64,000 bases of DNA from CAVUXJ01 sp963814975. GTDB lineage: Bacteria > Acidobacteriota > Vicinamibacteria > Vicinamibacterales > CAVVIG01. Numbering within the stretch: the first letter of the stretch is position 1; each line of letters opens with the position of its first letter. Below the pieces are notes generated by a model. That model saw only the letters and a list, made by a program, of their open reading frames with translations. It was not told the origin of the DNA and did no database searches. Shown here one piece after another: positions 1-8,161 of the stretch. Location of the stretch: the NCBI GenBank assembly GCA_963814975.1, contig CAWFFB010000017.1, positions 58,269-122,268 on the forward strand, in the 5' to 3' direction. The translations under genes were made by a program, and so were the position numbers.

Positions 1-2
1 TG

Positions 3-1534
3 GACCTGGCGCCCGCCGACGCGCTGGTGCGCGACGAAGCGGGCGAGCGCAGGATCGCGGTCGATCTCGTCACGCCGGGCGCCATCATCGTCGTGAAACC
101 GGGCGAAAAGCTGCCGCTCGACGGCGAGGTGCTGGCCGGGCTCGAGCAGCGTCAACCAGGCGCCCGTGACCGGCGAATCGCTGCCGGTCGACAAGGGGCC
201 CGGCGACGAGGTGTTTGCCGGTTCGATCAACGGGCGCGGCGCCCTCGACGTGCGCGTCACGCAGGCACCGGCGCGATTCGACGCTGGCCCGCATCATTCA
301 TCTGGTGGAACAGGCTCAGGCGCAGCGCGCCCCGTCCCAGACATTCGTCGAGCGCTTCGCGCGCGTTTACACGCCCGCCGTCATCGTGCTGGCGGTGGCC
401 GTCGCCGTCGTGCCCCCGCTGCTCGGGGTTGGCGCCTGGGAAGCCTGGATCTATCGCGCCCTGGTCCTGCTGGTCGTGTCGTGCCCTTGCGCGCTCGTGA
501 TCTCCACGCCTGTTTCGATTGTGGCCGCCCTTGCGGGCGCCGCGCGCAAGGGCGTGCTGATCAAGGGGGGTGCGCATCTCGAGCGCGCGGGAGGGGTGCG
601 GTGCGTGGCTTTTGACAAGACTGGCACCCTGACCCGCGGGACGCCGGCGGTCGTCGACGTCGTCGCCTTGAACGGCATGCCGGAACACGCGATTGTCTTG
701 CTGGCCGCCTCAGTGGAGCAGCGATCCGAGCATCCCATCGCGTGCGCGATCGTGCAGTATGCCGAGGCATCGCACCTCAGCGTGGCGGCGGCCGCCGATG
801 TCGCCTCGCTGGCCGGACTTGGCGCCGAGGGTCGCGTTGATGGCGCGCGGGTTGTGCTGGGCAACCACCGGCTGTTCGAGGAGCGGCATCTGTGCTCGCC
901 GGCCATTCACCGTCAGCTCGATGCGATCAGCGCTCAGGGCCGCACGTCCGTGCTCGTGGCACGTGACGGCGAGGCCGTCGGGATCATCGCGCTCGCCGAT
1001 CGGACGCGCGAGGCAAGCCGCGATGCGCTGGACCTACTCCGGCGGCAGGGCATCGAGTCGGTCGTCATGTTGACGGGCGACAGTTACGAGACGGCCAGGG
1101 CGATCGCGACCGAACTCGGCATCGACGAGGTGCGAGCGGAACTGCTGCCCGAAGACAAGGTGGCCGCCATCCACGATCTGCGGCGCCGGTTCGGCTCGGT
1201 GGCGATGGTCGGCGATGGCGTGAACGATGCCCCGGCGCTGGCGTCCGCGGACGTCGGCATCGTGATGGGGGTGGCTGGCAGCGATGCCGCGCTCGAAACG
1301 GCTGATGTGGCGCTGATGGCGGACGAGCTGCTGAAGATTCCGTACGCGCTGCGCCTCAGCCGCGCGGCCGTGCGCAACATCAAAGCCAACCTCGCGATCT
1401 CACTGGTGTTGAAAGCGGGCTTCGTGGTTGCCGCGGTCGCAGGCGTGGCCACGCTTGGGATGGCCATCCTCGCCGACACCGGGGCGACAGTGATTGTGAT
1501 CGCGAACGCTCTGAGACTCCTGCGCGCCGATTGA
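3..1534 (+). CDS. Heavy-metal translocating P1B-type ATPase (Zn/Cd/Pb exporter type), 5' truncated and frameshifted
   Basis: ATP-driven inner-membrane efflux pump for divalent soft metals, cut by the left edge of the window. Visible in order: actuator domain with TGESLPVDK, the metal-binding transmembrane motif SCPCALVIST, the phosphorylation motif DKTGTLT, the P1B signature SEHPIACAIV, the hinge motif GDGVNDAPAL and two C-terminal membrane segments. The CPC motif with the HP dipeptide points to a ZntA/CadA-like Zn/Cd/Pb pump rather than a copper pump. The reading frame changes twice, near 145 and near 275, each consistent with a one-base indel. The conserved sequence continues across both, so I treat it as one gene. 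The N-terminal metal-binding domain and first helices lie outside the window. Confidence 0.9.
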
Positions 1535-1545
1535 TCGTCTAGACG

Positions 1546-2943
1546 CTAGCCGCGCTCACCCTGCCCTTCCTCCCCATTCTCCTCTTTCCGCCCCTTCTGC
1601 CCCTTGTCATCCTCCGTCTTGTCGCGCCCCTTTGCCGGCCTCGACAGCCAGACCTTCGCGACCCTCAGACCATCCAGGCCGACGACGCGTATCGTACGGC
1701 CTTCGATTTCGACGCTGTCTCCGAGGCGCACCCGCCGGCCAATCCGGCCCAGGACGTAGCCCCCGACGGTGGTGAACGTGTCCTCGTCGATGTTGAGACC
1801 GAACCGCGCGTTGATGTCGGTGGTGAGCGCCAGGCCGTCGATGTCAGCCGAGCCGTCCTGGTGCACGGCGATGCGATCGGGACCGCCGATGGTACCGCCG
1901 AGATCCCCGACGATCCGTTCCATGAGTGACTCGAACGTGACCAGGCCGGCCGTGCCGCCGTATTCATCGATCACGATTGCTTCGCGGACGCCCCGCCGGC
2001 GCATCTCCGCAAGCAGGTCGTCTGCGCTGATTGTTTCCGGTACCGTCAGCGTCTCGCGCGCCAGTGCCGCCGGTGCCAGGTCCCCCTGGCCGGACGCCAG
2101 CGCCTTCATGACATCGGTCACGTGCAGAATGCCTATCACGTTGTCCAGGTCGGTTCGATACACAGGCAGTGTGGGATAGCCGGCGCGTCCCATCTGCTCG
2201 AACAGCGTTTCACGAGACGCATCCGCGTCGATGGCGACCAGCTCTGTCCGCGGCACCATGACCTGGCCGGCCGTCAGATCCGCGAACCCGAATACGCGAT
2301 GGAGCATCTGCTCCTCACGTTCCTCGAGGACGCCCGCCTCTTGACTCGCGGTGACCAGCATCTTGAGCTCTGCCTCTGAATGCACCATCGCGTGCCCGCC
2401 CCTGCTGGACAGGCCGATCAGGTTGACCACCGCCCGCCCGGTCCCGTTCAGCAAGCGGATGAACGGCCAGAGCGCTCTCATGAACAGTTCGGTAGGTTTG
2501 ACCACCCAGAGGGCGGTCGTCTCCGGCCGTTCGAGCGCGATCGTTTTTGGCGCCAGCTCGCCAAGCACGATATGAAGAGCAGTGATGACGGCGAACGCGG
2601 TTGCCACGGCGATGGTGTGCGCGGTGGTGGCTGCCAGCGTGACCGGCAGGAATGCGAACACAGGCTCGACCAGCGTGGCGAGCGCCGGCTCGCCGATCCA
2701 TCCCAGGCCGATGCTCGCCATCGTGATGCCGAGCTGTGTCGCGGCGATGTAGCTCTCGGGATCAGTCACGGCGCGGCGCACGGCTCTCGCGGCCCAGTGG
2801 CCTTCGGCGATGAGCTGATCGACCCGCGTCTTGCGGACCGTCACAATCGAGAACTCAGCAGCGACGAAGAAGCCGTTGGCAAACACGAGCGCCATGACGC
2901 CGACCAGGCGCCACAGGATGTTCACGAGCGAAAGCTCCATCAT
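1546..2943 (-). CDS. Hemolysin-family / CorC-HlyC type membrane protein (CNNM-CBS-CorC)
   Basis: Inner-membrane protein of the CorC/TlyC family, often linked to Mg2+ or Co2+ homeostasis. The N-terminal DUF21/CNNM region (about residues 1-190, several hydrophobic helices) is followed by a CBS pair that starts around VMVPRTELVAID, then a C-terminal CorC_HlyC domain containing TTVGGYVLGRIGR. I chose the ATG at 2943 because GAGGAG lies six bases upstream; earlier starts would add an unconserved leader. The last 28 residues are an Asp/Glu/Lys/Gly tail encoded by a pyrimidine-rich repeat like those seen in other spacers here, so the tail is probably repeat-derived. Transcribed convergently with the metal ATPase. 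Substrate not determinable from sequence. Confidence 0.88.
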   Translation of the reverse strand: MMELSLVNILWRLVGVMALVFANGFFVAAEFSIVTVRKTRVDQLIAEGHWAARAVRRAVTDPESYIAATQLGITMASIGLGWIGEPALATLVEPVFAFLPVTLAATTAHTIAVATAFAVITALHIVLGELAPKTIALERPETTALWVVKPTELFMRALWPFIRLLNGTGRAVVNLIGLSSRGGHAMVHSEAELKMLVTASQEAGVLEEREEQMLHRVFGFADLTAGQVMVPRTELVAIDADASRETLFEQMGRAGYPTLPVYRTDLDNVIGILHVTDVMKALASGQGDLAPAALARETLTVPETISADDLLAEMRRRGVREAIVIDEYGGTAGLVTFESLMERIVGDLGGTIGGPDRIAVHQDGSADIDGLALTTDINARFGLNIDEDTFTTVGGYVLGRIGRRVRLGDSVEIEGRTIRVVGLDGLRVAKVWLSRPAKGRDKTEDDKGQKGRKEENGEEGQGERG

Positions 2944-3060
2944 CGACTCCTCATCGAACAATCGGCCATCGGTCATCGCGTGAACGGGTAACGGGCTCAA
3001 TCGGCAACCCGCGGGCCTGCGGCCACGCGATGACCAGATTACTCTTTCGCCGACGTCTGT

Positions 3061-3780
3061 CTATGCTTTGCGGTTTGAGAAGAAATGGGCGTCGACGAAG
3101 CTGTCCATGATGGTCCGGCTGGCCGGGTCGACCTTGTCGAATCGGATGCCCATGCCGACCCGGCGATCGCTCCAGGCGACGTGACCCTCGGCGTCGATGT
3201 CGCGCTTCAAGCCAGGCATGCGGAACCGCACCTTGATCGCCGCGGCGCTTTCGAGGGGGCTGGTGGTGCGAATGGCGAGCCCCCCGTGGCTCAGGTTCAG
3301 CGTCAGGGCGGCGGCGATCGTGTTGCCAAACCGGTACTGAATCGGGATGCCGAGGACGACGCGGGGACTGCTGCGGCGGTTGAAGTTGTCGGGAAACAGG
3401 TGTGGCGCGAGCGACGGCAGGATGTGCTGGACGGCGCTGTACTCGTTCACGTACCCAGCGACGCCCAGCGCCGCGAGCTCGCGCACCTCGTCGGCGTTGG
3501 CGATCGTGCCGCTGAAGATCAGGATCGGCAGCCGACCCTCGTCGAGCTTCCGGATGGCACGAACCAGGTCCACACCGGGGGCGTGTGGCAGGCGCAGGTC
3601 GAGGACGATCAGATCGACATCATCGACGTCGGCGCGGACCCGCGCCAACAGTTCGGCCGCGCTCTTGACCGTTACGGCCTTGTGTCCCGCGCCCTCGAGC
3701 GCGGTGCGAAAGCGGTCGCGGACGAACGCTGTATCGTCGGCGACGATGACGGTCTTGGCGGTGACCGTGGGACTGGTCAT
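3061..3780 (-). CDS. Response regulator with C-terminal PilZ domain
   Basis: Two-domain regulator of about 239 residues. The N-terminal receiver domain has the acidic pair in VIVADDTAF, the phospho-acceptor Asp in LIVLDLRLP and the conserved Thr/Ser and Lys region around ILIFSGTI. The C-terminal PilZ domain shows the arginine-rich start RRSSPRV and NLSHGGLAI, which fits the D/NxSxxG c-di-GMP motif. It probably links phosphorelay input to c-di-GMP binding, but the partner kinase is not in the window. The start is the ATG before TSPTVTAKTVIV; a longer in-frame extension lacks conservation and crosses the lysW-like promoter. Confidence 0.85.
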   Translation of the reverse strand: MTSPTVTAKTVIVADDTAFVRDRFRTALEGAGHKAVTVKSAAELLARVRADVDDVDLIVLDLRLPHAPGVDLVRAIRKLDEGRLPILIFSGTIANADEVRELAALGVAGYVNEYSAVQHILPSLAPHLFPDNFNRRSSPRVVLGIPIQYRFGNTIAAALTLNLSHGGLAIRTTSPLESAAAIKVRFRMPGLKRDIDAEGHVAWSDRRVGMGIRFDKVDPASRTIMDSFVDAHFFSNRKA

Positions 3781-3823
3781 CTGGAGATCTATCGGAATGC
3801 GCCGATCAGGGCCGTAGGCCGCG

Positions 3824-3853
3824 TTGCAGATATGCGCACGTTGTCGATATAAT
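3824..3853 (+). promoter_or_regulatory. Sigma70-type promoter for the lysW-like/larE pair
   Basis: TTGCAG (3824-3829), 18 bases, then a perfect TATAAT (3848-3853). It lies about 90 bases upstream of the lysW-like start codon and points into it. Confidence 0.6.
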
Positions 3854-3940
3854 TCAAGCTCCCGTGACCGCGCCGCCGCGCGGATTCTGGCACGTGATCG
3901 TGCCGATTGCCAAGCCGAACGCGAACACGCCGAGGAGACC

Positions 3941-4188
3941 ATGGCCACCTGTCCGGAATGCGACGGCGAAATCGAGGTCGACGAATTCGACGTCGACAAA
4001 GGCGATCAGCTCAGCTGTCCCGAGTGCGGCTCCGCGCTCGAGGTGGTCGGAGTCTCCCGCTCGAACTGGACCTCGCGCCCGAAGATGATGACGACGACGA
4101 CGACGATGATCTGGACGATGAGGACGATGTCGAGGAGGACGCCGACGAAGACGAGGATGATCAGGAGGACAAGGATCCCGAAGAATGA
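3941..4188 (+). CDS. LysW-like zinc-ribbon protein with long poly-acidic tail (one-base frameshift)
   Basis: Small acidic protein of about 82 residues. The N-terminal half is a zinc ribbon with two CPEC knuckles (Cys4/7 and Cys26/29), as in the LysW/ArgW amino-group carrier family. After the conserved PLELDLAP segment the tail is about 70 percent Asp/Glu, including nine consecutive Asp, and ends DPEE instead of the EDWGE-type end of true LysW carriers. The frame breaks near 4058 in a short C run; one extra C restores VSPLELDL, so this looks like a homopolymer miscount. GAGGAG sits just upstream of the ATG. The stop overlaps the larE start (ATGA), which implies translational coupling. No lysine or arginine biosynthesis genes are nearby. 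Confidence 0.75.
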
Positions 4189-4994
4189 TGGAGAAGGCAC
4201 GCGCCCTCCGAGCGACGCTCTCCTCAATCGGATCGGTCGTCGTTGCGTATAGCGGCGGTGTCGACAGCGCCTACCTGGCCTACATGGCTCACGACACGCT
4301 GGGCGATCTGGCGTTGGCCGTCACGGCGGACAGCGCCAGCTATCCGGAACGGCACCGTCGCCTTGCGTTGCAGATCGCAGACCAGTTCAGGTTGAAGCAC
4401 GAGATCGTCCACACCGGTGAGCTCGAGCGGCCGGATTACCGCGCGAACCCCACCAATCGCTGCTATTTCTGCAAGCACGAGCTGTACACGCACCTGAATC
4501 GGATCGCTGCGTGCCGCCACGCGGTGGTGGTCGATGGCAACAACGCCGACGACCGCGGCGACTATCGTCCAGGGCGTCAAGCCGCCCGCGAGTTCGGCGT
4601 GCGCAGCCCGCTCGACGAGGTGGATCTCGGAAAAGCGGAAATCCGCGAGCTCTCCCGCCTTGCCGGCCTTCCCTGCTGGGACGAGCCCGCCTCGGCATGT
4701 CTGTCCTCGCGCATTCCGTATCACGACGAGGTCACCGACGAAAAACTTCGCCTGATCGAGCGCGCCGAGCAGGCGGTTCGGATGCTCGGCTTTCGCGTGT
4801 GCCGCGTGCGGCACCACGACGATCTCGCCCGTATCGAGCTCGGTCGCGACGAATTGCCGCGTGCGCTGGAACCGGCGACGACCGCCGCCATCGTCCGTGG
4901 AGTCCAGGCGGCCGGCTATCGGCACGTCACGATCGATCCGCGTGGATATCGCACCGGAAGCCTCAACGAAGGGCTGCTGCTGCGGCCCGCGTGA
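4185..4994 (+). CDS. larE: LarE-family ATP-dependent sulfur transferase (PP-loop)
   Basis: Member of the LarE/NAD-synthase-like PP-loop family. LarE activates the pyridine carboxylates of a P2CMN intermediate by adenylation and inserts sulfur when the nickel-pincer cofactor is made. The PP-loop SGGVDS is at residues 23-28. Three cysteines are visible: Cys93 and Cys96 in CYFCK, and Cys172 in ACLSSR. The last aligns with the sacrificial Cys of Lactiplantibacillus LarE; the three-Cys pattern matches homologues reported to bind a [4Fe-4S] cluster. Normal length (269 aa). Overlaps the LysW-like gene by ATGA. LarB and LarC are not in the window, so a role outside lactate racemase maturation is possible. 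Confidence 0.88.
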   Translation: MMEKARALRATLSSIGSVVVAYSGGVDSAYLAYMAHDTLGDLALAVTADSASYPERHRRLALQIADQFRLKHEIVHTGELERPDYRANPTNRCYFCKHELYTHLNRIAACRHAVVVDGNNADDRGDYRPGRQAAREFGVRSPLDEVDLGKAEIRELSRLAGLPCWDEPASACLSSRIPYHDEVTDEKLRLIERAEQAVRMLGFRVCRVRHHDDLARIELGRDELPRALEPATTAAIVRGVQAAGYRHVTIDPRGYRTGSLNEGLLLRPA

Positions 4995-5216
4995 CGCCTT
5001 CACCACGTCGCACATCAGCGATACAGGTGCGCGATCGCTTAGTCACGGAACAGCCGGTGGGACGCTGGTTCTCCGATCGCGCGAGTATTCCCGCGGACAT
5101 CGTCGCGGCAGTCCAAAGCGCAATCACCATCGAGACCGGCGAATGGTCTGCCGGCGCAGCGGAGCCCGCGCTCGCACGATCGCGTCATCCTGGTCTGAAC
5201 ATCTTCGGGTGCCGCC

Positions 5217-5972
5217 TCATTCCGGCTTCCTGGCCAGGCACAGAAGCGAGCTGCCGAACGGATTATCGAAGGCCCGCAGCCACCAGCTTTCTGCGCGGAG
5301 CAGGCCGGTCAGCACGACATTGACCGGCGCGGCCGGCACGCCGATCTCGTGCTGTGCGTGCTCCTCGCGCGCGAGGCCGCGAGCGCGCTGGACTGTGCGC
5401 AGAGCGAGCATGGGCAGGAACAGTGCGACATTGGTGTACGTAATGCGGACGATCCTGAAGCCGGCGGCCTCGAGGAGGCGACGAAGGCCCGCGCGGTTGT
5501 ATCGGCGGATCTCGTGGCTGAGCACCGAGTGATCGCCGCGGAGTGATTCCATCGCCGCGACATTGACGAGCGCGTAACCGCCGGGCCTCGTCACGCGGTA
5601 CATTTCGGCCACGGCCGCCCGCTCGTCTTGCTCCTCCAGGGAATACAGCACATCGAACGATGTGACCACGTCGAACGACTCGGCGAGGAACGGCACGGCC
5701 GCCGCGCTGGCGCGGGCGAGGCGCCGGCGTCCGGCTTCGCGCCCGAGGCGGGGGCCGATCTCCGACAGGTCGAAGCCGTAGGCGCGTCCGAAGCGGCCGA
5801 GCAGCTCCAGATTCGCACCCGTCCCACACCCACAGTCCAGGAGTCGAACGGCCGATAGATCACGCGTCGCCTGCCGGAGAAGGGGCTTAACGAAATAGCG
5901 GAAGCCGCGAAACCAGAAATGACGGGCCTCCGCCTGTGCCGTTGCGCGCAACAGTTGTTCCACGAGCGGCAT
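5217..5972 (-). CDS. Class I SAM-dependent methyltransferase
   Basis: Rossmann-fold methyltransferase of 251 residues. Motif I is LLDCGCGTGANLE, followed by an acidic motif II region (YGFDLSEIG), the SFDVVTSFDVLYSL segment and a motif-post-I PGGYALVNVA loop. The family (UbiE/methyltransferase_11-like) acts on very varied small molecules or lipids, and nothing in the sequence or neighbourhood fixes the substrate. Convergent with larE; the 222-base spacer between them has no convincing gene. Confidence 0.85.
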   Translation of the reverse strand: MPLVEQLLRATAQAEARHFWFRGFRYFVKPLLRQATRDLSAVRLLDCGCGTGANLELLGRFGRAYGFDLSEIGPRLGREAGRRRLARASAAAVPFLAESFDVVTSFDVLYSLEEQDERAAVAEMYRVTRPGGYALVNVAAMESLRGDHSVLSHEIRRYNRAGLRRLLEAAGFRIVRITYTNVALFLPMLALRTVQRARGLAREEHAQHEIGVPAAPVNVVLTGLLRAESWWLRAFDNPFGSSLLCLARKPE

Positions 5973-5986
5973 TGTATGCGGTCAAA

Positions 5987-6016
5987 TTGACACTGCAGCG
6001 AGCGAGTCTGTAAGCT
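5987..6016 (+). promoter_or_regulatory. Possible pal promoter
   Basis: Perfect TTGACA (5987-5992), an 18-base spacer and a weak -10 (TAAGCT, 6011-6016), 28 bases before the pal start codon. Only the -35 is convincing. Confidence 0.35.
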
Positions 6017-6043
6017 CTGCAGTATCTCTGAGGAGAGTGACTA

Positions 6044-6631
6044 ATGACGCGCGTTCGTACATTTATCGCTGTTGTGGCGCTCGGCGCCGCGCTGGCGACA
6101 GGCGCCTATGGCTGTCGTAAACAGGTGCCGCCACAAATACCGGCTCCCCCTCCGCCGCCGCCCGCCGCTCCGGTCAAGCCACCGCCGCCGCCGCCACCGC
6201 CCCCACCGCCGCCGCCGCCCGCTGTGAAAGCTCCGGCCTCGCTCACCGAGGACGAGATCTTCGCGCGCAAATCGGTCGATCAGCTCAATGCAGAGCGGCC
6301 GCTCGACGATGTGTTCTTCGATTACGACCAGGCGGTGATTCGGAACGATGCCAAGCCGGCGATGCAGAAGAACGCGGCCTGGCTGAAGCGGTGGAGCACC
6401 ACCCAGATCACCATTGAGGGCCACTGCGACTCGCGCGGCAGCTCGGAGTACAACCTCGCTCTCGGTTCGCGCCGGGCCGACTCGGTGAAGCAGTATCTCG
6501 TCAGCCTTGGCGTGCCGGCCAACCGGATCACGGTGGTCAGCAAGGGGAAGGAACAGCCCTTCTGTAGCGAAGAATCCGAATCCTGCTGGGAGCAGAACCG
6601 GCGCGGACACAACGTCATCACGGCGAAGTAA
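6044..6631 (+). CDS. pal: Peptidoglycan-associated lipoprotein (Pal/OmpA family)
   Basis: Outer-membrane lipoprotein that anchors the envelope to peptidoglycan as part of the Tol-Pal system. A hydrophobic signal ends in a lipobox (GAYG then Cys25), then comes a long proline linker with runs of 6, 14 and other prolines, then an OmpA-like domain with FFDYDQAVIR, GHCDSRGSSEYN and a C-terminal NRRGHN. The start has GAGGAG about seven bases upstream. Length 195 aa fits Pal. No tol genes are adjacent. The proline tract (about 6157-6220) is repetitive, so its length could vary or be miscounted. Confidence 0.93.
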   Translation: MTRVRTFIAVVALGAALATGAYGCRKQVPPQIPAPPPPPPAAPVKPPPPPPPPPPPPPPAVKAPASLTEDEIFARKSVDQLNAERPLDDVFFDYDQAVIRNDAKPAMQKNAAWLKRWSTTQITIEGHCDSRGSSEYNLALGSRRADSVKQYLVSLGVPANRITVVSKGKEQPFCSEESESCWEQNRRGHNVITAK

Positions 6632-6632
6632 G

Positions 6633-6672
6633 GGCGGGCAGAGGGGCAGGAAGCGCAGGAAGGGCAAACCCC
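6633..6672. repeat. Purine-rich GGCAGGAAG-type spacer repeat
   Basis: Imperfect repetition of GGCAGGAAG-like units between the convergent pal and glutaredoxin-like genes. Related units occur near 1556-1600, 18611-18644, 20905-20990 and 56400-56460. Confidence 0.5.
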
Positions 6673-6673
6673 C

Positions 6674-6937
6674 TTATCCTGTTCGTCCAGCCCCTCCGCT
6701 CCTGGCGCCCAGAATCCGCCTCAGCTCCGCTTCCGTCACCCGATATTTCGCGGCTTTCGTGCCCTCCACCAGCAGTACGGGAATCTCGCTGCCGTAGCGT
6801 GCTTCGAGCGCCGGATCGGTAGAGATGTCGATTTCGTGTACTACGATCGCCACCGAGCGTGCGACACGTTCGACGACAGCCTTCATCTGATCGCAGAGAT
6901 GACAGCCTGGGCGGGAATAGATGGTGACGGCAATCAC
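6674..6937 (-). CDS. Glutaredoxin/thioredoxin-like small redox protein
   Basis: 87-residue thioredoxin-fold protein beginning VIAVTIYSRPGCHLCDQM. The CxxC active site is CHLC at residues 12-15, and the cis-Pro loop is EIPVLLVEG. This DUF836/glutaredoxin-like family often accompanies pyr genes or membrane redox proteins. I chose the GTG at 6937; no ATG is available without running into the pyrF remnant. It overlaps the end of that remnant by four bases. Confidence 0.8.
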   Translation of the reverse strand: MIAVTIYSRPGCHLCDQMKAVVERVARSVAIVVHEIDISTDPALEARYGSEIPVLLVEGTKAAKYRVTEAELRRILGARSGGAGRTG

Positions 6938-7212
6938 ACGATGGATGCCCGGCGTCCTTCCGCAATCCGCCCGGCAGCTGCATGAGGGCAGGGAGCGGTC
7001 GTATTCGGCCGGTCGACGACGAGGAAATCTGCGCCGACCGACAGCGCTCGCGAGGCCCTCAGGGTGGAGTTTCGATCGTCTCTCGCATCGTCGACGCTCC
7101 TGCTGAACCTCGTCCTGCCGAGAGGAGGTGACCGCTGCACTTGCGCGCTCGTGGCCCCGATCTCGTCGATGTCGCCCAGCACTGGCAGGCTCAGGCTTGT
7201 GAGCATGGCCAC
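6934..7212 (-). pseudogene. pyrF: Degraded remnant of pyrF (orotidine 5'-phosphate decarboxylase)
   Basis: A 92-codon frame starting right after the pyrD stop preserves pieces of PyrF: VAMLTSLSLPVL (strand before the mobile loop), IGATSAQVQR, then RASRALSVGADFLVVDRP, which matches the phosphate-binding AGADFLVVGRP end of the enzyme. The first roughly 140 residues, including the catalytic Lys-Asp cluster, are missing, as are about 40 residues in the middle. The conserved Gly of VVGRP is Asp. It therefore cannot be a working OMP decarboxylase. It sits where pyrF usually sits, beside pyrD and pyrK. A collapse in assembly is an alternative to true decay. Confidence 0.72.
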
Positions 7213-7214
7213 CC

Positions 7215-8153
7215 TCAGGCCCCGCTCCGTTCAACCACCGCATGGCCCGTGTCAAGGGTGCCGACGATGTCATCGATGCATTCGAGCTGGTGTCGGAGCA
7301 TGTAGTCCCCGATACCCTGTAAGAGCTTCGGCCAGATGAACGGATCCACGAAGTTTGCCGTGCCGATCTGGACAGCCGAGGCCCCGGCAATCATGAACTC
7401 GACCGCGTCACGCGCATCGGCGATGCCGCCCATTCCGATGATCGGAATCTTCACCGCCTGCCGGCACTCGTACACCATCCGCACGGCGATCGGACGTATG
7501 GCGGGTCCACTCAACCCGCCCAGAATATTGGAGATTCGAGGGCGGCGGGTCTCGACGTCGATGACCATTGCCAGGAAGGTATTGACGAGCGACACGGCAT
7601 CGGCGCCCCCTTCCTCCGACGCGCGGGCGAACGAGGCCACGTCGGTCACGTTCGGCGTCAGTTTGGGAATAATCGGCAGGCCGGTAACCTTCCGGACCGC
7701 GCTAACGACGTCGAACGTGCCATTGAGGCTGCAGCCGAACTGAATGCCCCCTTCCTTGATATTGGGGCACGAGATATTCAGCTCGATTGCCGCGACTCCT
7801 TCCGCCTCGGAGAGAATTCGGGAGACCTCGACGTATTCCGCCACCGTCGTCCCGCATACGTTGACGATGACGGTCGCGCGCCGCGCGCGCAGCTCGGGCA
7901 GCGTTTCGGCGACGAAACGCCGGACGCCGATGCCCTGAAGACCGATGGCGTTCAGCATCCCGGCCGGGGTCTCGACGATTCGCGGCGCGGCGTGGCCTTC
8001 GCGCTCGGTCAGAAACAACCCTTTGACCGCCACCCCGCCGAGCGAGGACAGATCGATCGCTTCTGCGTACTCCAGGCCGTAGCCAAAGCATCCGCTGGCC
8101 GCGATGAGCGGGTTCTTCAGCTTCAGCCGGCCGATGTGTACCGAAAGGTCCAT
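7215..8153 (-). CDS. pyrD: Dihydroorotate dehydrogenase, class 1B catalytic subunit
   Basis: FMN enzyme oxidising dihydroorotate to orotate in pyrimidine synthesis. In the class 1B form electrons pass through PyrK to NAD+. Visible features are ASGCFGYG near the N-terminus, the active-site Cys loop with NISCPNIKEGG, and FMN-phosphate binding sequences GMGGIADARDA and GASAVQIGTANF. 312 aa, standard length. The ATG at 8153 begins MDLSVHIGRLKLKNP, as expected; longer starts run into pyrK. It follows pyrK by eight bases. Confidence 0.95.
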   Translation of the reverse strand: MDLSVHIGRLKLKNPLIAASGCFGYGLEYAEAIDLSSLGGVAVKGLFLTEREGHAAPRIVETPAGMLNAIGLQGIGVRRFVAETLPELRARRATVIVNVCGTTVAEYVEVSRILSEAEGVAAIELNISCPNIKEGGIQFGCSLNGTFDVVSAVRKVTGLPIIPKLTPNVTDVASFARASEEGGADAVSLVNTFLAMVIDVETRRPRISNILGGLSGPAIRPIAVRMVYECRQAVKIPIIGMGGIADARDAVEFMIAGASAVQIGTANFVDPFIWPKLLQGIGDYMLRHQLECIDDIVGTLDTGHAVVERSGA

Positions 8154-8161
8154 GGCCTCTG

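Noticed and set aside
4991..5323. GTG-started frame overlapping the larE stop
   Set aside because: It has no recognisable family, runs about 100 bases into the convergent methyltransferase gene and turns basic and low-complexity there. Composition fits a shadow of that gene.
6157..6220. Proline run in Pal as a frameshift or error
   Set aside because: The frame is intact on both sides and proline linkers are common in Pal-type lipoproteins. Only the exact repeat number is uncertain.
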